Assembly (NCBI GenBank): GCA_015661795.1 | Contig: DQVJ01000227.1 | Coordinates: 1-7,141, forward strand | Length of the DNA: 7,141 nt | Source: Sulfurovum sp. | GTDB lineage: Bacteria > Campylobacterota > Campylobacteria > Campylobacterales > Sulfurovaceae | Direction: 5' to 3' | Shown: in pieces, positions 1 through 5,728 of the stretch | How the letters are laid out: every line of letters starts with the position of its first letter | How positions within the stretch are numbered: the stretch's first letter is position 1 | Made by a program: the position numbers and the translations under genes | The notes under the pieces: generated by a model | What the model was told of the DNA's origin: nothing | Databases searched by the model: none | Seen by the model: the letters and a program-made list of their open reading frames with translations, nothing else

Positions 1-1643
1 AAATTCTCTTTTTTCTTCATCATTTTGGCAAAAACATCATCAAACTTAGAAGCATCTCCACCTAGTAGGTCTATCAATCCATTAGTAGATACAGTGATTT
101 CTTTATCAACGGTCTCTTTTATTTTTTTAGTGACTTCTTCTTCTTCACCTGTCTCTTCATTAAGCACCATTTCCTTCACTGTTTTTTCAACTTTTTCTTT
201 AATGATTTCTGTTCTGGTACTTTTAAAACTTTCAATGTAATCTTTGACTTCAGCAGGAAGTTTATCTTTATCTGCAAATAAATCAAGCACTAAATAAAGT
301 GCTGCCTCTTCAAGCCCTACTTTATGGTTAAATATCTCTACATTTTTACCAAATGTTGGAATGAGTGTGTCCCCAACTGGGTGGAAGTAAAGACCTGCAC
401 CTTTGTTCAATTTTTGTACATTATTAAAAGCATACTTCATTGCTGGCGAATCATTTCTAAGTGAAGATCCTATAGAGATGACAAAGTCCGTTTTCTTCAT
501 AATGGCATCAGTATCTGTACTCCAAAGACTGTTTCCTGAGGCTGCTTCGTAATGATTGAGGAATTTTTGAAATGCTCTGACTTCAGGGTTATAGAGTTTG
601 ACATCCATCTTTTCTTTCAGTGTTTGCAACATTAAGGCTTCTTCGTTTGTAATCATCGCATTAAAACGGATGGTTTCTGCTTTTTTAAAGGCTTCAATAG
701 CACGGTCAAAGGCTACTTGGTCTTTGCTTGCTGTAGTATTTTGGAAATCATAAGCAAATCGTGCTGATCCGTCTAAAGATACATACGACCATTCATTGGT
801 AATTCTAAATATTCTTTCTGTTCTATCTGTAATAGATGTTGGTTTTACTTCATAGTATATCTGTGCTCCATCACTTGAATGTGCTGCTACTGCCGGAATG
901 CGCTTAAGATCCCAGGCATTGGACTGATATACAAAGTCTCTACTGACAAGTGCCCCTACTGGACACACTGCGATACATTCACCACAGTCTGAACAGTTTG
1001 TCTCACCTGTTCCATTACTAGGTGCTATGACAGATTTTTGCAGTTTATTCCACATAGAGTAAGCATCTTTAGGCATACTCTCCTTGTATGCTTTATCAAG
1101 ATCAGCACCACCACGTTTTGCCGTGGTAATCGCTGCGTCTCCAATCATATCTTTACACACTGTTGTACAACGTTCACATACAATACAAAGACCTGGGTCA
1201 TAATGCAAAACAGATGACCAGTTTGTTGTTTCGCGTTTTGTATCTGGAATCATATAGGATTGTGAATCCACACCAAGTTCAAGTGTATAGTTTTGTAATT
1301 CACATTCACCAGATTTGTCACATACCCCACATTGTAAAGGATGGTTTACATCATAGACTTCCATAATCGCTCTACGCTCTTCAAGAATGTTTGGCGTATC
1401 GATGGTGATTTCCATTCCCTCTTTGACCTTGGTATTACAGGAATATACTTGCTTTCCATCTGCCTCAACCAAACAAATACGACATGCTAAAGTGGGAGAA
1501 CATCTCGTCAGGTAACATATAGCTGGGACAAAAATATCGTTAGCACGTGCAGCATTCAGAATATATTCACCCTCTTTCGCCTTATATTCTATACCATCAA
1601 TTGTGATACTAACCATATTATCTACTGTTTTTACTTCACTCAT
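1..1643 (-). CDS. nuoG: NADH-quinone oxidoreductase subunit G (complex I 75-kDa-type Fe-S subunit), 3' end outside window
   Basis: Partial CDS: 547 open codons from ATG at 1643 to the window edge; NuoG of this phylum is about 820 aa, so roughly a third is missing. The start is preceded by an AGGAAA Shine-Dalgarno about 7 nt upstream. Visible ligands: C43/C54/C57/C69 for the [2Fe-2S] N1b; H101-x3-C105-x2-C108-x5-C114 for N5; then two complete ferredoxin motifs, C153/C156/C159/C163 and C217/C220/C223/C227-Pro, enough for two [4Fe-4S] clusters where classical NuoG keeps only N4. The region that normally holds the N7 cysteines reads V-A-A-H-S-S-D-G-A (252-260), so N7 is lost. From about 265 on lies the molybdopterin-oxidoreductase-like domain, with a Lys/Glu-rich segment at 479-515. 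The protein conducts electrons through the peripheral arm of complex I in the cytoplasm. It is separated from nuoABCD by an opposite-strand gene, so it needs its own promoter. Identification is very secure. Confidence 0.96.
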   Translation of the reverse strand, partial: MSEVKTVDNMVSITIDGIEYKAKEGEYILNAARANDIFVPAICYLTRCSPTLACRICLVEADGKQVYSCNTKVKEGMEITIDTPNILEERRAIMEVYDVNHPLQCGVCDKSGECELQNYTLELGVDSQSYMIPDTKRETTNWSSVLHYDPGLCIVCERCTTVCKDMIGDAAITTAKRGGADLDKAYKESMPKDAYSMWNKLQKSVIAPSNGTGETNCSDCGECIAVCPVGALVSRDFVYQSNAWDLKRIPAVAAHSSDGAQIYYEVKPTSITDRTERIFRITNEWSYVSLDGSARFAYDFQNTTASKDQVAFDRAIEAFKKAETIRFNAMITNEEALMLQTLKEKMDVKLYNPEVRAFQKFLNHYEAASGNSLWSTDTDAIMKKTDFVISIGSSLRNDSPAMKYAFNNVQKLNKGAGLYFHPVGDTLIPTFGKNVEIFNHKVGLEEAALYLVLDLFADKDKLPAEVKDYIESFKSTRTEIIKEKVEKTVKEMVLNEETGEEEEVTKKIKETVDKEITVSTNGLIDLLGGDASKFDDVFAKMMKKKEN

Positions 1644-1732
1644 TGTTGTTTCCTATCAATATTTATTGCTTGCTTGTCAAAAGCCAGTCTGCTAAATCTA
1701 TACGATAATAGCGAAGAAGCACTTAGTTTTTT

Positions 1733-1738
1733 ATCATA
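1733..1738 (-). promoter_or_regulatory. Candidate -10 element of the nuoG promoter (TATGAT)
   Basis: TATGAT on the minus strand matches TATAAT at five of six positions and would start transcription about 83 nt before the nuoG ATG. There is no good -35 hexamer at 17 nt, as is common in Campylobacterota, where -35 conservation is weak. TATAAG at 1761-1756 is a rival. Assignment is tentative. Confidence 0.3.
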
Positions 1739-1765
1739 AATGCCCTAGAGACTCTCTTATACTCT

Positions 1766-1779
1766 TTGATGTGTATCAA
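1766..1779. promoter_or_regulatory. FNR/CRP-family operator, perfect TTGAT-N4-ATCAA
   Basis: The sequence is TTGAT-GTGT-ATCAA, a perfect match to the classical FNR consensus and to sites used by CRP/FNR-family regulators carrying the same recognition helix. It lies 123 nt upstream of nuoG and 368 nt upstream of the flavoprotein start. Relative to a minus-strand -10 candidate TATAAG (1761-1756) the site would sit between -35 and -10, a repressing position; relative to TATGAT (1738-1733) its centre would be near -46.5, close to but not at the class II activator position. The symmetry is observed; regulator identity and sign are inferred. Confidence 0.55.
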
Positions 1780-1829
1780 TTTTAAACACAAAAATAAATT
1801 CTTTGAAAGTATCCTCTTTCATGCAGAAA

Positions 1830-1861
1830 TAATAGTTTGATTCCATTTTCTAAAACTATTA
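1830..1861. repeat. 9-bp inverted repeat with 14-nt spacer
   Basis: TAATAGTTT (1830-1838) and AAACTATTA (1853-1861) are perfect inverted arms. It could form a weak AU-rich hairpin or serve as a spaced operator. A perfect TATAAT with an upstream TGTG (1863-1872) starts 1 nt beyond the right arm, so the repeat would cover the -35 area of a rightward promoter. No function is established. Confidence 0.35.
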
Positions 1862-1866
1862 CTGTG

Positions 1867-1872
1867 TATAAT
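1867..1872 (+). promoter_or_regulatory. Candidate rightward -10 (TATAAT, preceded by TGTG)
   Basis: Perfect -10 hexamer on the plus strand. The -35 position is poor. If used, it would give a leader of about 268 nt before the 333-aa oxidoreductase, or an independent small RNA. Evidence is only the hexamer. Confidence 0.25.
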
Positions 1873-1989
1873 CGTGACTATTCTGTTTGCATTGTGTATG
1901 TGTCATGCACTTTTATAAGATCCATATTTATAGTTAAAAGCCCTAGTTTAATTAGCCTCAAGCTCTTAAAGATGAGTCAACTAAGTCAA

Positions 1990-2014
1990 TTTTTCACTGA
2001 AAAAAGGCTATACT
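1990..2014 (+). promoter_or_regulatory. Candidate promoter/operator of the flavoprotein gene: 15-bp palindrome next to TATACT
   Basis: TTTTTCA-C-TGAAAAA (1990-2004) is a perfect palindrome around one central base. It ends 4 nt before a TATACT -10 candidate (2009-2014), so a bound protein would cover the -35/-10 spacer of a rightward promoter whose transcript would have a leader of about 125 nt. The symmetry is real; the promoter role is inferred, and A/T tracts make chance symmetry more likely than for a mixed sequence. Confidence 0.3.
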
Positions 2015-2146
2015 ATTTTTTATATGAATTGATGTTACAAAAGCTCACATACTTATTTTATCATCTCTATATGATATAGATTTATTATAAGAGATTACAT
2101 TATCTATGCTATTCTACTTTCAAATCTCACAAAAAAAGGTATACAT

Positions 2147-3148
2147 ATGGCTTCAGAAAAAATAGTGGATATAGCAATCATTGGTGCAGGTCCTGGGGGA
2201 ATGGCATCAGCCATTGAGGCAAAACTTGCTGGTATAGATAATATTATCGTCTTTGATAAAGCACCACATCATAATGATATGATTCACAAGTTTTACAAAA
2301 AAGGTAAAAGAGTTGACAAAGATTGGATGGGTAGAAAAGCTGAGTTCGAAGGTAATGTAAGTTTTGAAGAGTGTTCAAAAGAAGAATACATTCAACAAAT
2401 GGATGACCTGCTTGCTAGCCACGGTGTTTTAGACAAATTTGTCTATAACACAGAAATCTGGAATACAGTAAAAGGTGATGATGGACTTTTTATTATCAAT
2501 GTAGATGATGACAATATAGTAAAAGCAAAATCTGTCATCGTATCTGTGGGAAGAATGGGTAAACCAAACAAACCAGGATACAAATTTCCAAAAGCAATCA
2601 GAGATAGATTAAACTTTAACCTTTCTAAAGTATATAACGGAGAGAGAGTTATGATTGTTGGTGGTGGAGACACTGCTGGTGAATACGCTTATGGTTTGGC
2701 AGATCTTGAAGATATGCAAGATTGTACTGTGACGCTTAACTACAGAAAAGCTGAAATCACAAGAATGAACCCAATCAACACAGAAATGACACTCAAGTAT
2801 CTTGAGAGTGGTAAAATTCTTAACAAACTAGGTGTGGATGTTGAAAGTGTTGAAGCCGATGGAAACCCTGGAGAAGAGAGAGTAAAAGTCAACTTTACAG
2901 ATGGTACTAGTGAAGTGTACGAAAGAGTTGTGTATGCTCTTGGAGGAACAAGTCCAGTAGACTTCCTTGTAAACTCAAAAATTGACACAGGTAGATGGGA
3001 TGAGCCTCTTATGGATGAAAAGACAATGGAGACAAACATTCCTGGTCTTTATACTATTGGTGATGTTGTGACAGATCAAGGGAGTATTGCACTTGCCTTT
3101 AACCATGCATCATTTGCTATCAATGACATCGTAGCTAAACAAAAATAA
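2147..3148 (+). CDS. NAD(P)/FAD-dependent oxidoreductase (two-dinucleotide-binding-domain flavoprotein), role unknown
   Basis: Complete 333-aa protein; ATG at 2147 is preceded by an AAAGG ribosome binding site 7 nt away. It is a two-Rossmann flavoprotein of the thioredoxin-reductase-like superfamily: GAGPGG (13-18) binds FAD, with acidic D37 at the end of the second strand; GGGDTAGEY (172-180) binds NAD(P)H; the C-terminal G-L-Y-T-I-G-D-V (300-307) is the second FAD motif. R200 and R206 follow the second NAD(P) strand and could favour NADPH. There is no CxxC (only C76 and C193), so it is not a thioredoxin reductase; ferredoxin/flavodoxin-NADP reductase or a YpdA/FMO-like enzyme are the nearest options. 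No signal peptide or membrane segment, so cytoplasmic. It lies alone on the plus strand between the NuoE-like gene and nuoG, where related genomes carry a NuoF-like flavoprotein. A link to complex I is inferred from position only. Confidence 0.85.
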   Translation: MASEKIVDIAIIGAGPGGMASAIEAKLAGIDNIIVFDKAPHHNDMIHKFYKKGKRVDKDWMGRKAEFEGNVSFEECSKEEYIQQMDDLLASHGVLDKFVYNTEIWNTVKGDDGLFIINVDDDNIVKAKSVIVSVGRMGKPNKPGYKFPKAIRDRLNFNLSKVYNGERVMIVGGGDTAGEYAYGLADLEDMQDCTVTLNYRKAEITRMNPINTEMTLKYLESGKILNKLGVDVESVEADGNPGEERVKVNFTDGTSEVYERVVYALGGTSPVDFLVNSKIDTGRWDEPLMDEKTMETNIPGLYTIGDVVTDQGSIALAFNHASFAINDIVAKQK

Positions 3149-3160
3149 TTTTATCAGATA

Positions 3161-3197
3161 CCATTCTCTGTTTATAGAGAGTGGGTCTGTTCTTTCT
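3161..3197 (+). terminator. Intrinsic terminator of the flavoprotein gene
   Basis: Twelve nt after the TAA stop, CCATTCTCT (3161-3169) pairs with AGAGAGTGG (3176-3184) over nine positions with one G-U wobble and a six-base loop, followed by a pyrimidine/T-rich tail (3185-3197). The tail lacks a long uninterrupted T run, so strength is uncertain. Confidence 0.6.
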
Positions 3198-3287
3198 ACA
3201 AATCATCTTTTATCCTTGAAAATCTCATAAAATAAAAAACGTATACAAAATAATAAACTATTTAAACTTGTAAAAATACAGGGAGAG

Positions 3288-3316
3288 AAACAAAGTAATA
3301 GTAAACTACTTTGTTT
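3288..3316 (-). terminator. Hairpin at the end of the nuoABCD-NuoE-like operon
   Basis: AAACAAAGTA (3288-3297) and TACTTTGTTT (3307-3316) are perfect 10-bp arms around a 9-nt loop. Read leftward, it begins 14 nt after the NuoE-like stop; its 3' arm ends in TTTGTTT and a T5 run follows at 3276-3272. It faces the plus-strand terminator at 3161-3184, as expected for convergent units. The stem is AT-rich, so it may act as a processing or stability element instead. Confidence 0.5.
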
Positions 3317-3330
3317 AAAGGGGGGAGTGA

Positions 3331-3711
3331 TTAAGCTTTTTCTTTGGCTGCAGCCTTTTCAGCAAGTTTTTTTGCTTTTTCTGCTTCTTTTTCTGCAGCG
3401 ACTCTTGCCTCTTCCGCAGCTTTTTCTTCTGCTTCTTGTTTAGCGACAGCAAAAGCTTCGGCACGTTCTTTTTTGGCTTCTTCACTCAGTTTTTTAACCA
3501 CTACTGTCCAGTCTACTTCATTGAACTTTAAAGAATTCATCAATAGATGACCTGTTTCTTTAATAACATCAGCAGATTTTTGGATAGAAGTAAAGTCTCC
3601 TACTTCAAAAAGAAAAATCCCCACTTCATCTACTTTAAGTCCCTCTTCTATAAGTTCAACCATTCTCGTATAGAAGTCATCATGCAAATGTCTTAAATCA
3701 TATCTTTTCAT
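3331..3711 (-). CDS. NuoE-like complex I accessory subunit of Campylobacterota, with Ala/Lys/Glu-rich C-terminal tail
   Basis: 126 aa. The ATG shares its A with the nuoD TAA stop (TAATG), with a GGAGAGG ribosome binding site just upstream inside nuoD. Residues 1 to about 72 (M-K-R-Y-D-L-R start; E-V-G-I-F-L-F-E; L-M-N-S-L-K-F-N-E-V-D-W) resemble the roughly 76-aa proteins placed after nuoD in Helicobacter (HP1264) and Campylobacter (Cj1575c), which replace classical NuoE. It contains no cysteine at all, so it cannot hold the [2Fe-2S] N1a cluster of true NuoE and is not part of an NADH dehydrogenase module of the usual kind. Residues about 75-126 are a highly charged, Ala-rich segment predicted to be a long helix or coiled coil, apparently an extension over the short homologues. 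The homology is recalled, not computed. It is the last gene of the operon; the NuoF-like partner expected next is absent. Confidence 0.75.
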   Translation of the reverse strand: MKRYDLRHLHDDFYTRMVELIEEGLKVDEVGIFLFEVGDFTSIQKSADVIKETGHLLMNSLKFNEVDWTVVVKKLSEEAKKERAEAFAVAKQEAEEKAAEEARVAAEKEAEKAKKLAEKAAAKEKA

Positions 3712-4940
3712 TATCTATCTACCTCTCCAAATACAATGTTCGTTGTACCAATAATAGTAACAACATCTGCAAGATACGTACCTACAAGCAGTTTTTGCAA
3801 CAGTCCTGTATGGAAAAAGCTTGGTGCTCTACATTTGAGTCTGTAGGCATATGGGTCACCCTCTGATTTAATATAAAAACCAAGTTCACCTTTTGGTGAT
3901 TCTGTAGGAACATAGACTTCTCCACGTGGAGGTCTCATCCCTTGCGTAACAAGCACAAAATGTTGCATAAGTGCATAATTTTGTGTCATAATCTCTTCTT
4001 TTGGTGCTGAGATGTACTGTGGCGCATGCGCCATAAGCTGAGGCTCTGTCTCTTTATAAAGAGGAATAAGCTGTCTTAAAATACGTGTTGACTGTTTCAT
4101 CTCTTCCATATAAAGTCTGTAACGCCCGTAAGAGTCACATCTGTCTGATACCGGGATATCAAAATCAAGTTCAGAGTAAAGCTCATAAGGCTCTTCTTTT
4201 CTGATGTCCCATTTGACACCAGACCCTCTAAGCATCGGTCCTGTACATCCCCAGTTTAATGCATCTTCAGCTGAGATAACCCCTACATCTTCCAGACGCA
4301 TTTTCCATATACGGTTTTCTGTAAGCAATGCTTCATAAGTGTGTTCTACTTCATAATCTACTTTATCACAGAATGCGGCAAGATTTTCTAACCAGTTTGC
4401 AGGTAAATCAAGTGGTACCCCACCGATACGTACTGCTGAGTGTGTCAGTCTTGCACCACAATAATCTTCCATCAAATCCATCGCGAATTCACGTTCTCTA
4501 AAAGCATACAGGAAAACTGACATCGCTCCGACATCCAGTGCATGTGTCGCTATAAAGAAAAGATGAGAGATAATACGGTTAAGCTCTAAAAGCATGGTAC
4601 GTATAGCCTGTGCACGTCTAGGCGCTTCAATGTCAAGCAGTTTTTCCACAGCCAGTGCATAGGCATAGTTGTTAGACGTTGAAGCAATATAATCTAGTCT
4701 ATCCGTAGTTGGCAAAAACTCATTATAGGTCATGTTTTCTGCCATTTTTTCAATACCACGGTGTAGATACCCGATATCTGGATATGCTTTTACTACCTGC
4801 TCTCCATCTAGTTCAAGCACAAGTCTTAGCTGACCGTGTGCTGAAGGGTGTTGAGGACCAAAGTTAATAACCATTGTATTGTCATCACGCTCAAAATTGA
4901 GGTTTTCAAAAAATGGCGTTAATTTATTAGGTACTTGCAT
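3711..4940 (-). CDS. nuoD: NADH-quinone oxidoreductase subunit D (49-kDa-type, quinone site)
   Basis: Complete at 409 aa, normal for the family. The start has a strong GGGGAG site 5 nt upstream in the 8-nt gap after nuoC. Signatures: F-G-P-Q-H-P-S-A-H-G (27-36), including the conserved quinone-pocket histidine; G-Y-L-H-R-G-I-E-K; the N-N-Y-A-Y-A-L-A-V-E-K segment expected to contribute the quinone-binding tyrosine; C-T-G-P-M-L-R-G-S-G; D-R-C-D-S-Y-G-R-Y; and the C-terminal F-G-E-V-D-R. Related to the large subunit of [NiFe] hydrogenases but without nickel-binding cysteines. With NuoB it forms the site where cluster N2 reduces quinone (menaquinone is expected in this phylum) at the membrane interface. 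NuoC and NuoD are separate genes here, unlike the fused NuoCD of E. coli. Identification is secure. Confidence 0.98.
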   Translation of the reverse strand: MQVPNKLTPFFENLNFERDDNTMVINFGPQHPSAHGQLRLVLELDGEQVVKAYPDIGYLHRGIEKMAENMTYNEFLPTTDRLDYIASTSNNYAYALAVEKLLDIEAPRRAQAIRTMLLELNRIISHLFFIATHALDVGAMSVFLYAFREREFAMDLMEDYCGARLTHSAVRIGGVPLDLPANWLENLAAFCDKVDYEVEHTYEALLTENRIWKMRLEDVGVISAEDALNWGCTGPMLRGSGVKWDIRKEEPYELYSELDFDIPVSDRCDSYGRYRLYMEEMKQSTRILRQLIPLYKETEPQLMAHAPQYISAPKEEIMTQNYALMQHFVLVTQGMRPPRGEVYVPTESPKGELGFYIKSEGDPYAYRLKCRAPSFFHTGLLQKLLVGTYLADVVTIIGTTNIVFGEVDR

Positions 4941-4948
4941 GCTCTCCC

Positions 4949-5728
4949 CTATCTTCTTTCATCTAACTGTTTAGATGTTTTTTTGTTATAGTTTACCAAT
5001 GCTGTTTCACTATATGCTATGTCTACTTCTTCATCAGCATTGTACTCTGTACCAAATGGTACTTCGTATCCCACACGGGAGAAACGTTTTGTATCTTCAA
5101 TGTCTATTTTCCCTGGGTCTCTGTTTTCTGGTCCTATGATATCTCTGTACTCTTTACCAAAAATCTTATCGACTTCATACCATGAAGCAAATTCATCTCC
5201 AAATAGAGGATAGGTTTTAAGTAAAGGATGTCCTTCCCAGTCATCTGGCATAAGGATACGTTTAAGGAAAGGATGATTGTTTACTTTGATACCAAACATA
5301 TCAAACATTTCACGCTCTGCAAAGTTTGCAGACTTAAACAGCGGTTCAACACTTTCTATCGCCAGTCCTTCTTTAAGACGACAGACGACTCTTACTCTCT
5401 TTGCTTCATTAACATTTAGCATTTGCCAAAAAAGTTCAAATTCACCATCTTTTGCCAGATAATCAACGGCTGATTGTTCAGAACATTGTGTATATCCACA
5501 CTGCTCTTTAAGTATCTTTAGTACAGCAAAGTTTTCACTTGCATCTATATGCACAACCAATTGTCCTATCTCAATGTAGGAGTCTTTTACATAATCACCT
5601 AGATTAAATACAGTGGCTTCAAAATGTGTATCGATGACTTTTTCTCTAGGCACACGTGGTACTACATGAAATCTGTCTGTATAGTACGCTTTTTTCTGGA
5701 CGTTGTCTTTTGGTACATACTTACGCAT
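4949..5728 (-). CDS. nuoC: NADH-quinone oxidoreductase subunit C (30-kDa-type)
   Basis: 259 aa. The ATG overlaps the nuoB TAA by one base (TAATG), with a GAGG site 8 nt upstream. The family signature lies at 138-175: E-R-E-M-F-D-M-F-G-I, then H-P-F-L-K-R-I-L-M-P-D-D-W-E-G-H-P-L and K-T-Y-P-L. Residues 1-137 match the usual alpha/beta NuoC fold only loosely. About 84 residues follow the signature (176-259), rich in charged and aromatic residues; to my knowledge long NuoC proteins of around 260 aa are normal for Campylobacterota, while many other bacteria have shorter ones. It carries no cofactor and is a structural part of the peripheral arm, bound to NuoD and NuoB. Identification is secure. 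Confidence 0.96.
   Translation of the reverse strand: MRKYVPKDNVQKKAYYTDRFHVVPRVPREKVIDTHFEATVFNLGDYVKDSYIEIGQLVVHIDASENFAVLKILKEQCGYTQCSEQSAVDYLAKDGEFELFWQMLNVNEAKRVRVVCRLKEGLAIESVEPLFKSANFAEREMFDMFGIKVNNHPFLKRILMPDDWEGHPLLKTYPLFGDEFASWYEVDKIFGKEYRDIIGPENRDPGKIDIEDTKRFSRVGYEVPFGTEYNADEEVDIAYSETALVNYNKKTSKQLDERR

Larger units (their letters stand above)
1644..2146. other. 503-nt divergent intergenic region between nuoG and the flavoprotein gene
   Basis: No credible protein gene is seen on either strand; the longest plus-strand frame here starts at a TTG without a ribosome binding site and has an unnatural composition. The region must hold the nuoG promoter (leftward) and the promoter of the 333-aa oxidoreductase (rightward). 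It contains an FNR-type palindrome (1766-1779), a 9-bp inverted repeat (1830-1861) next to a perfect TATAAT (1867-1872), a 15-bp odd palindrome (1990-2004) beside a TATACT (2009-2014), and a 6-bp inverted repeat (2066-2080). It is strongly AT-rich and unusually long for a tightly packed Campylobacterota genome, so a small RNA or a long structured leader is possible but not shown. Confidence 0.7.

Noticed and set aside
25..240. 71-codon plus-strand frame, Ser/Thr/Val-rich
   Set aside because: It is antisense to the Lys/Glu-rich segment of nuoG; the low-complexity product is the complement of that coding sequence.
1675..1680. Perfect TTGACA -35 hexamer on the minus strand before nuoG
   Set aside because: At 16-18 nt spacing the -10 would fall on GATAGG-like sequence inside the ribosome binding site, leaving no room for a transcript start before the ATG.
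1975..1989. Direct repeat AGTCAA at 1975-1980 and 1984-1989
   Set aside because: Two six-base copies 9 nt apart are too short to distinguish from chance in this AT-rich spacer.
1837..2079. 80-codon plus-strand open frame in the nuoG/flavoprotein gap
   Set aside because: It begins at TTG with no ribosome binding site, has a Tyr/Leu/Phe/Ser-rich composition typical of translated AT-rich spacer, and matches no domain I recognise.
2740..3039. 99-codon minus-strand frame
   Set aside because: It is antisense to the well-supported flavoprotein gene, which has clear FAD and NAD(P) motifs in the other frame.
2147..3148. Calling the 333-aa flavoprotein a thioredoxin reductase (trxB)
   Set aside because: The redox-active CxxC is missing; the only cysteines are C76 and C193.
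3320..3325. Run of six G, a possible phase-variable tract as in Campylobacter
   Set aside because: Six is shorter than the tracts that usually vary, and it lies after the NuoE-like stop codon where slippage would not switch a gene.
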